DNA from: Entrophospora sp. SA101
Taxonomy: Eukaryota; Glomeromycota; Glomeromycetes; Entrophosporales; Entrophosporaceae
DNA: 21,741 bases
NCBI GenBank assembly: GCA_958430865.1
Contig: CAUDNR010004043.1
Coordinates: forward strand, 47,618-69,358
Direction: 5' to 3'
The number at the start of each line of letters is the position of its first letter. Position 1 is the first letter of the stretch. Made by a program: the position numbers and the translations under genes. Below the pieces are notes generated by a model. That model did not search any database. It was not told where the DNA came from and saw only the letters and a program-made list of their open reading frames with translations. Shown in pieces: positions 8,767 through 18,250 of this stretch.

Positions 8767-11700
8767 ATGCTAATATTAATAATACTAAACGGAAATTCAA
8801 TGTTATTGTTATGTGGAGGTTTTTTGTTTTCGTTAATTTGTTACGTTAAAGCTCGAGAAGTTGATGGCAGTGATAATAATTTAAACCAATATTCGAAATT
8901 TGGTACTTCAATTCAACCTTTTCAAAGGAATTTCCCTCCTCAACCTTTTTACGGGTATTTTTCAGAAAAATTCTTCAATTAATAAATTAATACACAAAAT
9001 TATCTTTATTAAAAGACTATTTTTTTTTAATTCCACATGAAAATAGACCAGATGGAAGTTCAATGATCAAATGTCCATCCGATATTGTTTTCACTGATCC
9101 AACTAAACCAATTCCAAACTGCACTGATCCACTTCCAATTGACAATTTCCCAATGCCAAGGTGCATTTCAAATATAATAAATAATTATCGCACAGAAAAA
9201 TTTAATATTGGACAGAGATTAGGTTATCAATCTAAAAGACATACTAGCAATATGGTAAATAATTTTTTTAATTAATTTTTATATAATTGTTATTATGAAA
9301 TTATTTTATTAATTATTTTTTAAAAATACAGGCAACCTTTTTTTCTTATTTCATTTCATCAGATATAATTCAGTCGAATACGTCTATAGCATCAATTCCT
9401 ATCTACATACCATCCGACGACTCAATCTACAATCCACCAACAGGTCAACTTAATAATACCCAAAAAAAATTCCTTGGATTTAATAGAACAGAACCAGTTG
9501 ACAACTTAAGAAATGGACTGAACCATGTCACGCCGTTCCTTGATTTGAATCAATTGTATGGACTTAGCAAAGAGGAGTCTACTCAATTACGTGATATTGG
9601 TAATCGAGGAAAGTTAAAGATTGATAAGAATAATCAATTCTATCCGATGAAAGATCCAACTACCGGTGATTACATCTTGGGACAATTTTCTAATCAAACA
9701 AATTATATTTTCACATTGGCAATCCATGTTATTTGGTTACGTGAACATAATAGATTGTGTGATCAATTATACATAAAATATGGTGACTCGTGGACTGATG
9801 ATCAATATTTTGAAGAAGCTGTAAGTTATAATGTTGATAAAAATATTGATTATGATGATTATTTATTTATAAATCATCAATTGATTTTTTATTTTATTAT
9901 ATTTAATTAGAGAAGATGGAATATTGCATTTTATCAAAAAGTAGTAGAAGAAGAGTATTTTGGTACTATCCTTGGTAGATCACTGCCACAATATGAACGA
10001 TATGACGAGAGTTTAGTGCCAGGAATTGACGTTTTCTTCGAAACGATAACATTCAAACATAGCCACAGTGAACTTGGGTAAGCAATTAATTTAATTATCA
10101 TAATCCTAATAACAATTAACTATGTAAACTAATGACATTATAATTCACATTTTCTTATCGATGATAGCAATAAGTATCGTTTACAAGATGAATATGGTGA
10201 CATAATTGAAGATTTAACATTGGATGACATTTTGACAGTTGGATTGTTGGAAAAATTTGGAATAGAAAAGATTTTGAGATCAATGTCCCTACAAGTTCAA
10301 GAAGATTCAGATATTTATTATTCTGATGCTGTCAGAAATTATAAAACTATTGAGCAACTTAGTTATGATATGGCAGCTTCCAGTGTTTTAAGAGCCAGAG
10401 ACAGAGGTATGGCTGAATTTTTGTGTATGTTTATATATTTGTATGTTTGTATAATATGAGGTAATGTTAAGGTAATTAAAAAAATTTGTAGGAATTGCTT
10501 TATATAATGATGTTCGCCAGGCATATGGTTTAAAAAAGAAAGATTCATGGGCAGATATAACTTCAGTTAAAGCATTGCAAGATTATCTAAAACAATTGTA
10601 TCCTAATGGACCTAATCAATTGGAAGCTTTTGTTGGAGCAATGGTTGAAGATCATTTGGACGGATCAAATTTTGGTGAATTGTTGGACACTAGTATGGTC
10701 ACCCAGGTATACATTTATTTATAAAACTTTAAATTATATAATTAATTTACTCACTCACTTTATCATTTGATAATTTATTTATAGTTTGTGCATATTAGAA
10801 ATTCAGATAGATTTTGGTATGAGAATAGTATCATGTTTACAGATGATGAAAGGGAAATCCTTAGACACACAACATTTAGAGATATTATTGTACGTAACCT
10901 GCCAGAAGATTATCAATCATTTATCCCACAAAATATTTGGATGGTTCAACCAGTGGCATCCACCGAACCTTTATCACCTGATTATGAATATCCAAATGAT
11001 ATTTCTATGTGGCCACTATATAATGTCAAGTATAGCATCGATGATTATTCTATTTCTTTCAAAGTTACTTTACAAACTAGTGATGGTAAAGGATGGTTTG
11101 GAATGGTAATTTGTTATTGTTATTATTATTATTATTATTATTATGGTAATAATGAATAAACTTGAGGAGGTGGAATTCACAAATTTTTGTTATTTTTTAG
11201 GGATTTGATCCTGATGATGATGGAATGAATGGGGCAGATTTTGTTATTGGAACTGTAAGATTCTCATTATATTTACTTTATGACCTCACAACTCAAATAA
11301 ATAAATTATTTAAATTTTTATAGATAGGAGAGAATAATACTTTTGACTTATACAATTATCATTCAGCTGGTTATCATAAACCTGTTCTTGCCGATGATTC
11401 AGATTTAACAATAATTAGTAATCCACCTCTTAAAGATAATTTGGCAACTATTGAATTCTCAAGACCGTTATTGCCTAATGGAAAAAAAGGAATTAAGAAA
11501 GGACTTGTTAAATGTATGATTTTTTTTTTGGTCAAGTGTAAATATTTTGGTGCTAATAATAATAATAATAATTGATTACTTTATTGATTATGTGGTTTTC
11601 TTTTAGATATCATGGCTTATAATCCTGGAAGGTAGAGAGTTATTATAACATGATGATAACTAATAATTATACTAATAATATTAATAATAAATTTATCATT

Positions 11701-14700
11701 ATATTAATATATAAATAGTTCGCAGTTTTCTTATCATGCGAATAATCGTATAATGATTACGATCGATTTTTATCAAAAAAAATTAGAATTAGAAGAAATA
11801 TCATTAACTCAACAAAGAGCAAAACTTTTCCATGGAATTGCAATGGGTTTAGCCTGGGGGTAATTTCTCAATTGGTTATCAATTATCATTTGACTTGGCG
11901 ATCTATAACACAACTCATACATTTTTATTTTTTGCTACACATAAACATAACATAAAAACAGTGTAGTGTTTCCAATATCAATTTTTATAGTTAGATTTTT
12001 TAAACATACAAATCACTATGTCAAGGTCCATCGATTTCTTCAGATAGCAGGTGGAATAAGTGTTGGAACTTTTGGAGCAGCAGTAATATCAGTGTCTATG
12101 GCAGATAATCCTCATACACTGTAAATTTAAATTCAATTATGAAAATATATACATATATGCATATCATTTTAATAACCAACCTATTAATAATCTAATAAAT
12201 CTTATGTTTATCTAGAGTAGGATTGACGCTTTATTTCTTAGTATTTCTACAACTAGCAATTGGAATAACTTCAATATGGAGCCAAGCATATTTAGTATCA
12301 GTAAATATAGGTTATTTTAGGTTGTTTAAAAGAAGTCATAAATATTTAGGGGCATCCTTATTAATTATTGCATGGTTTAATATTTATCTTGGTTAGTAGA
12401 ATTAATTTGAGATTGGATTTTTTTTTTTATCATGGTTTATATTTTTAATATAAAAATTAATTGTATATTACAAATATACTATTTATTTATTAGGCATGGA
12501 TACCTATGGTTTATTATATGGAGAGTAAGTATAAATATCAAGATTAATATTTCTTTTTTATGAATTAATAATAATCAAGTATTATTTTTATTCATTTTAA
12601 TTGTAGGGATTTAAAGATATATAAAATAATATACATTGTTTGGATATCTTTAATCATATTATCATTTATAAATTATGAAATTTTATATAGTCTAAAACTC
12701 AAAAAAAATAAAATAAAATATATTAAATTAAAAAACAATCATGATGACAATGACAATGAATCTGGAAATGATGGTAAAAAACCGATTGTAGTTGATCATC
12801 TTGGTCGTGAAAAGTATGCAAGTTTACCAGATTTTACGTTGGATGAATTTAATGATAAAGTTCAAAAAGGCGTAAGTTTTTTAATAAAGTGGGTTGGATG
12901 TAGGAAATTAATTAATAGGATTTAAAGCGTTGGTTGATGTTATTATTATTAATATATTGATTGTATTATTTCAGGCACATTTAGTAATTTGTGATGGGTT
13001 TGTTGTTGACATAAGAAATTGGTTGACTAGTCATCCAGGAGGAGCGAAAATATTAGAAAATGTAATTGGAACTGACATTACTGATGGTAAAAACTCAATG
13101 ATTTCTTTTATATTTTTACTTGACAGATAAACTAAAATTGAATATATTTAATATTAGATTTTTATGGAAAAAATACTATTGATGGAACAATTAAACACCA
13201 GTCTTTTTTTTATACTCCTCCTTCAGTAATAAAACCAAACCGAAAATCAGGCTTTGGTATTATTGAAAAGATCGACAAGTTACCAATTGCAGCATTAATT
13301 GATGATTTTAATAGGGGGAATACTATTAAATCTCCATTAGCAGTTCATTCTCATAGTTACATTGCAACCAAAAAAATGTCAAAAATGATAATAGCAAAAT
13401 ATATTGATCAATCCAATGACAACGATATCAAAGATCCAATATTTCATAAATTTAAATTTATAAGATTTAAACTAATTGACAAATCAATAATAAACAATAG
13501 TAAAGAATTCCCAATCATCAAATTTGTATTTGCCAGTAATAATAATAGGAAAAGTGGCGATACCGATTTGGATTATTTGCCCGGACATTATATTGAAGTT
13601 CAGGCAAAAATTAAAGGTCAAGTAGTGATTAGGAATTATACACCAATTGATGGAAAAATAATGAAAAGTTTTTCCATTATAGTAAAGATTTATCCAAATA
13701 GTCTGATTTCAAAATATTTAAACAGCCTATTAATTGGATTTGAACTTCAAGCAAGAGGTCCATTTGAACTTGGTAATAGAATATCATCATTATCAACTCA
13801 TACAACACCAATAGAACTTCAAGCAAGAGGTCCATTTGAACTTGGTAATAGAATATCATTATTATCAACTCATACAACACCAATAAAATCACCAATAACA
13901 ACAGGATTTCTTCAACAAACATCATCACAAAATGATATTAATGTTCCAGCTATACCACCAACAGTAACATTAAACAATCCCCTTCTATTAAATGTTATCA
14001 GTAATAATGATTATATTGATGTTAATAACAACAATAATAATGGATGTTGGGATAATTTATATATGATATGTGGAGGAACTGGAATTACACCAATGATTCA
14101 GGTAAGAAGTTTTAAAAAATATATAGAATTAATAATTTGGTAAACTTTATTACTAATTAATTTATATTTTTTTTTAGTTAATAAAATATCATTTAAAGCA
14201 TTTTAATTTTAATAATATGGATAATGGGAATAGATTATCAATGCATTTATTATATGGTAATAAATCTTTTGGTGACCAAATACTAAATTTAAAAGAGCAA
14301 TATATGGAGCCACTTTATGAAAAATGCATTTATGATCTTTCCATAATCGATAGCGTATTATCTGTTGTATATGTATTTAATGAGCTTTCTCCCAGTAATG
14401 AAGAAGAAGAAGGAGAATTACAGCAGATAAAATCAGCAGCATTGGAAGGAAAAATTGACAAAAAAATTTTAAAAAATTGGTTTAAAGATATAATTATAAA
14501 TAATGAATCGAAATCGGGGGAGGGAAAAGCAGAGAAAAGGACGAGAGATTCATTCGATAATGTTATTCCTGAAATTTCTAACAATCAATTACGATCGTTT
14601 TCGCCAAAAACGCCTCCATCAAATTTCTCTAAACAATCAGATTCCTCAACTGATAAACTACAAGAAGATCAAATAGAAGAAGATCAAACAGCAGAAGATC

Positions 14701-14864
14701 AAACAGCAGATGAAGAATTAAATAAATTTATTAGAGATTCGTTAAATAAACCTAATAGTAAAATATTTGTGTGTGGACCAATGAAAATGATGAATAAAAT
14801 TGGAGGCATTTTATCAAATGATCTAAAACTTAATATAAATGATGATTATATTTTGTTGATGTGA
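8767..14864 (+). CDS. DUOX-like chimera: peroxidase-DOMON-cyt b561-cyt b5-FAD/NAD(P) reductase
   Basis: Eighteen exons by frame and GT-AG sites: 8767-8954, 9047-9254, 9332-9820, 9911-10077, 10168-10406, 10492-10706, 10785-11105, 11201-11254, 11324-11513, 11607-11631, 11719-11859, 11962-12120, 12216-12391, 12494-12524, 12607-12871, 12975-13086, 13158-14101, 14178-14864. They sum to 4,611 bp, encoding 1,536 residues without an internal stop. Signal peptide 1-29 (cut after VKA). Peroxidase 30-565: REVDGSDNN, FLDLNQLYG, LREHNRL, FKHSHS with proximal H347, LRARDRGIALYND, FWYENS. Distal His is replaced (SSD, 141-143). DOMON ~575-720 with possible haem ligands M618 and H705. Cytochrome b561 735-892, five helices, H737/H769/H797/H840. 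Lys-rich inner loop ~898-912. Cytochrome b5 ~930-1075: H976 in HPGG; H1059 in HSHS likely second ligand. Reductase ~1090-1536: RNYTP 1152-1156, GPF, CGGTGITP 1298-1305, CGPMKMM 1507-1513. Expected plasma-membrane protein moving electrons from cytosolic NAD(P)H outward; substrate unknown. Exon ends are read by eye. A plain peroxidase or NOX would not have this domain set. Confidence 0.9.
11113..11145. repeat. TTA microsatellite in intron 7
   Basis: About ten TTA/TAT triplets in intron 7 (11106-11200) of the large gene. If the intron were retained the frame would read a tyrosine run, but splicing gives the DOMON sequence GWFGM-GFDPDDDG, so the tract is intronic. Confidence 0.8.
13742..13885 (+). 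repeat. In-frame 72-bp tandem duplication in the FAD domain
   Basis: Copies at 13742-13813 and 13814-13885 differ at a single base (TCA versus TTA codon). They encode two 24-residue units starting ELQARGPFELGNRIS (residues 1189-1212 and 1213-1236). Each carries the GPF motif that normally occurs once, at the end of the FAD-binding barrel in the cytochrome b5 reductase family. Near identity points to a recent event. Confidence 0.95.
14654..14715 (+). repeat. Coding repeat of acidic EDQ units
   Basis: GAAGATCAAA followed by TAGAA/CAGCA recurs four times, encoding EDQIEEDQTAEDQTADEE within the long insert of the NAD-binding half of the reductase. It is low-complexity and probably disordered. 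Confidence 0.8.
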
Positions 14865-14869
14865 TTAAT

Positions 14870-14951
14870 ATTATTTAATTGGGGTTTGGATTAGAATCAG
14901 AATTCAATATTATTTATTTAATTGGGGTTTGGATTAGAATTAGAATTCAAT
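14870..14951. repeat. Tandem duplication just after the stop codon (3' UTR)
   Basis: Copy 1 (14870-14908) and copy 2 (14909-14951) share TTTAATTGGGGTTTGGATTA and GAATTCAAT, differing by a 4-bp length change and a C/T. They start 6 bp after the TGA of the large gene, so they lie in its 3' UTR. An AATAAA follows at 14961-14966 and could be a poly(A) signal, though such hexamers are common in this AT-rich DNA. Confidence 0.75.
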
Positions 14952-14966
14952 TATAATTTTAATAAA

Positions 14967-15285
14967 TCTACATATCAATATTAATATAAGTTGTATTCAT
15001 TATGAGTTACCGTAATCAATCATGTTTACGGGATTATTTATTATAATTTCGAAATACATAAACGTCATTATATATAACAAACGTATTTCATATCATCAAA
15101 TGTTTTGAATAATATCAAAGTGCACCATATTCGGATGAAATTAGAATGATTATATCGAATAACTTTATGATAATATGCTAACTGTATTTAAAGTTAATGT
15201 GTTCTATATCCAAAAACTAAATCTTCTCATTATCCCTGTCTGCACGGTTTTGATAATAAACGCATGTGTATGTACAATTTAAGCA
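14967..15285. other. Non-coding stretch downstream of the large gene
   Basis: No reading frame or repeat that I can support. Confidence 0.5.
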
Positions 15286-15287
15286 TA

Positions 15288-15330
15288 CAGTCAGAACTCG
15301 GTAAGATAAAACGAATGTACACGATAAACC
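15288..15330 (+). mobile_element. Solo pogo/Tc1-like left terminus
   Basis: Begins CAGTCAGAACTCGGTAAGAT directly after TA (15286-15287) and resembles the other CAGTCA termini in this window. No matching right end was found. The following open frame (15332-15580) is not recognisable on either strand, though its minus strand contains PIDFTTPEEKFFNIDDI, which might be the C-terminal end of an old transposase. Confidence 0.4.
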
Positions 15331-15580
15331 GATGTTTTTTTATCATCACCCACCTATTAAAATTTATCTCTGTAAGCCGTTTTCATTTAAGATTCTTCAT
15401 TGTGAAAACATTGACTTATTAAACATATCAATATGGGATATTCACAATTGTCATGGGACAGACCTCAATCCTACCATTCCAGAGACACTAAAATTTCGTG
15501 ATGTCATCAATATTAAAGAATTTCTCTTCAGGTGTTGTAAAGTCGATAGGAACAAAGGTTTAGATACACTCAACATATAA

Positions 15581-15910
15581 AACGATATTAAGCTACCATT
15601 CGATATTGTTTTTATCAGAACTCATGAAAATACAGTAGATTAAGTAGACGTTATGTTTTACTATATAAAAATACAAAATAATTCGATTTAAGAGATATCG
15701 TCTTTGCAATATTAATATTATTAAAAGTTGACAAGAACCTGCAATCTAATTTGTATTCGACCAATTAAATTATGAATTGTGATTTTTGTAAATTAATTAT
15801 GTTACCACGCACACCCAACCCGTATTTCAATTACGTAACGGTAACAGTAAATTATTCTTGTACAGTGCGGATCACCTATACGCAAGAGTTAAAATATTAT
15901 GTGATCCACT
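15581..15910. other. Non-coding stretch
   Basis: No supportable gene. The open frame 15772-15969 runs into the dispersed repeat at 15911 and its peptide shows no domain. GTACAGTGCGGATCACC near 15859 resembles, inverted, GATGATCTGCGCC...GTGTAC near 18203, suggesting related element ends. Confidence 0.35.
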
Positions 15911-16036
15911 GGATTTTAAAAAAACCACCACCATTCAATCCAGCTTTAAAAGGAAATCAATTCATGTAAAAATTTTGTCTCGAATTCTTTTTCGTAACAG
16001 TAGATTTTTTAAATTTGAGAGTTATGCTCAGAAATA
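15911..16036 (+). repeat. Dispersed repeat, copy 1
   Basis: Shares with 17713-17834, in the same orientation, the blocks GGATTTTAAAAA, CCACCACCATTCAAT, CAGCTTTAAAA, TTTGTCTCGAATT and GTTATGCTCAGAAATA, with small insertions and deletions. Probably two old copies of a transposon fragment. Confidence 0.8.
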
Positions 16037-16688
16037 GGACCAGGAAAACTCTATTGTATGTGACCGCCAAATTAAATGACAAATAATATTAATGCGAATC
16101 TTAGTTTTTTATAATTATACGAATCGATTTTCCGAATACATTTAAAAAATTATTAATATTAATGAATACGAATCAAATAGCTTACATGTGAAATTTATCT
16201 TTATTAATTAAAAATATTTAAAAGGAAGTTTTGTGTACTTGGCATATTAAAATGAATATAAATTAAAAATGAACTGCAATCAAACAAGGACTAATGTCAT
16301 TGATATTAGAGTAAAAACGTAATCCCAAAAAATAAAACTACTTCTCGTGGCGTAATATGAATTGTAATGTCTCCTGGTAAATTTTCACGTGAAAGATACC
16401 GTTAATATAAATGAATGATCTCAAAATCCTATTATTACTCTCAGAATGTCTTTTAAAGTTTGCAACTTGATAATTGACTCAAATAATTTGATCGCATTTG
16501 CAAATAACTTTTTTTGGCATTGACAGATTCTTGAAAGTTGAGGCATGTAGTAAAATATTGTTGGCATGAATCGTGAGGAATTCTTTTACAATTATAGTAT
16601 GACCGATGACATTTTTCATTTCTCTATATTAATATTTGCGAATCAGTGTAACCGAGGACATTATTTCCTTCGAATCATTATTTGCTAT
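16037..16688. other. Non-coding stretch
   Basis: AT-rich, no coding frame and no clear repeat seen between the dispersed repeat and the pogo-like element. Confidence 0.5.
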
Positions 16689-16690
16689 TA

Positions 16691-17547
16691 CAGTCAGACT
16701 CCTATATAATCACAACGTCGGGAATGCGAATTGTTGATGATTATGACTGAATGTGACTATATAGGATTTCTCTTATATAATCACTTACTATGTAATTTAA
16801 ATCTTTTATTTTATTTAACATCCCAAGTAGATAGATATATGTATAAAAAAAATAAAAGAATATAATAATAATTATATAAAAAACAACAACGATGGTTAGG
16901 CCATTTGCACTGACTTGTCCAATCCATATGTTCATTGCCTTTTCTAGTTCAGGAAACCTCACTTGTCTACAGCAAAAAGCATTATGATGGGTTATAGACG
17001 AAGCATCCAACCATTTTTCTTTATCAAGTAAAATTTTTGTTACTGATGACCTATCAATATTCAATGAAATTTTTTCACTAAAATAATTTGCAATTTCATG
17101 ATGAGTTTTCTGAATATTTTCTTGGAAATATATATAAATTTCCCTTTTCAATTTCTCACTAATAGCTGTATGTTTTTGTTTTTGTTTTTTGGTTGAGACA
17201 TGTTAATGATAATGATAGTAATGATAATAACAACAATAATGGTAATGGTAATTACAATGTCCAATGGTAACAATTTATTAAAATTCAAAAATTCAAAAAT
17301 TCACAAAAAATTTTTCAATTAGCCAATAATATTTACATGAATTGGTGATTATATATGATGAAATTTATATATGTTTTAATATGTTATGGAACTGTCAAAT
17401 ATCGATGATAGTGATTACAATGATTACAATATGAAAGTGACTATATATGATTAATTTTAATATAAAAAAAAACGGGAATAAAAAATATGTGACTATATAG
17501 GAGTTGTGATTATATTGGATGTGACTGACTATATAGAAGTCTGAATG
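16691..17547 (-). mobile_element. 857-bp pogo-like element, internally deleted
   Basis: Ends are CAGTCAGACTCCTATATAAT (left) and CATTCAGACTTCTATATAGT (right, reverse-complemented), 16 to 17 of 20 matching, with TA on both sides (16689-16690 and 17548-17549). Subterminal boxes GTGACTATATAGGA occur near both ends (about 16753, 17489), typical of transposase-binding sites. The interior holds only an N-terminal DNA-binding transposase fragment on the minus strand, so the element is non-autonomous. Confidence 0.8.
16895..17201 (-). pseudogene. Transposase remnant: CENP-B/pogo-type DNA-binding domain only
   Basis: On the minus strand the frame reads SEKLKREIYIYFQEN, TKILLDKEKWLD, then RFPELEKAMNIWIGQVSANGL. 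These match the paired helix-turn-helix organisation of pogo/Tigger and CENP-B N-termini (a psq-type HTH, then a CENPB-type HTH). Homology stops abruptly near 16896 and no DDE catalytic domain follows. The nearest ATG (17201) is out of frame with the domain by a small shift, so the protein probably cannot be made from its own start. The downstream part of the open frame (to 16741) is AT-rich non-transposase sequence. Confidence 0.75.
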
Positions 17548-17630
17548 TATATAAAGGTGACCTTTTCCATCTTCCATTAATCGAATTTATGACTTTTTTT
17601 TAAAAAAAAAGTACGGACGGACACTTTCAA

Positions 17631-17920
17631 TAATTATAATTTTCGTATTACAATATTTTTGGTAATGATTTTCTTTTGATATGTTCGTTATTATTATATA
17701 TATATACACATTGGATTTTTAAAAACCCACCACCATTCAATTCAGCTTTAAAAAGGGAGTCTATTAATTTTAAAAAAAATTTGTCTCGAATTTTCTTCAT
17801 AGATTTTTAAATTTGAAAGTTATGCTCAGAAATACAACAATAATTTTCGTGTTACAATATTTTGAATCTCACGACCAAATTTGATGATGATTTTCTTTTA
17901 ATGTAATATGTTCGTTAAAC
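17631..17920. repeat. Local direct repeat around the dispersed repeat
   Basis: TAATTTTCGTATTACAATAT with GATTTTCTTTTGATATGTTCG (17638-17688) recurs as TAATTTTCGTGTTACAATAT with GATTTTCTTTTAATGTAATA (17845-17920). The dispersed repeat copy 2 lies between them. Confidence 0.6.
17713..17834 (+). repeat. Dispersed repeat, copy 2
   Basis: Second copy of the repeat at 15911-16036, same orientation, about 1.8 kb away, on the other side of the pogo-like element. Confidence 0.8.
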
Positions 17921-18248
17921 TTTTTTGTTGTAAATAACTTTTTATTTATTAATAAAAAAAAGAAAATGAATAAATCAAATAAATCAAATGTATGTTGTAG
18001 AAAATATTCTATGAAAAAAAAGTTGTTACACAAAATTTACTTAGTCTCAATTTCTTAAATGTATAACAAATTCGGAATTTTCAAAATGCTAAGGCTCACC
18101 CAATTTTCGGTTTAAGAAAAAAGCACCCGATAAGTTTTGAAGCTTGATAATTTTTTTTGTTTTAGTATTTTGAAGTTGACCAATTGTAAGCAATTAATGA
18201 TTATAGATGATCTGCGCCGTAGTGTACCTAATTTTTTACGAATACTAA
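17921..18248. other. Non-coding stretch
   Basis: AT-rich, no coding frame. The end GATGATCTGCGCC...GTGTAC (18203-18223) may be the right end of the element represented by the dispersed repeat. Confidence 0.4.
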
Positions 18249-18250
18249 TA

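Noticed and set aside
8767..11105. Peroxidase domain as a fungal linoleate diol synthase / Ppo-type fatty-acid dioxygenase
   Set aside because: Those enzymes carry a catalytic Tyr in a YRWH-like motif next to the proximal His; here the region reads ITFKHSHSEL with no such Tyr, and the C-terminal part is DOMON-b561 rather than P450.
11106..11159. Coding tyrosine repeat after the DOMON start
   Set aside because: It is the TTA microsatellite of intron 7; splicing from 11105 to 11201 restores the DOMON sequence.
11719..14864. Membrane half as a NOX / ferric reductase (true dual oxidase)
   Set aside because: The helices show the single-His pattern of cytochrome b561 (four His), not the paired His helices of the ferric-reductase fold, and a DOMON and a cytochrome b5 are present, which NOX proteins lack.
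15332..15580. Open frame of 82 codons as a gene
   Set aside because: No recognisable domain, follows a lone transposon end, and the opposite strand reads at least as plausibly as an old transposase end.
15772..15969. Open frame of 65 codons as a gene
   Set aside because: Its last third is the dispersed repeat, whose second copy (17713) has a stop in the same frame.
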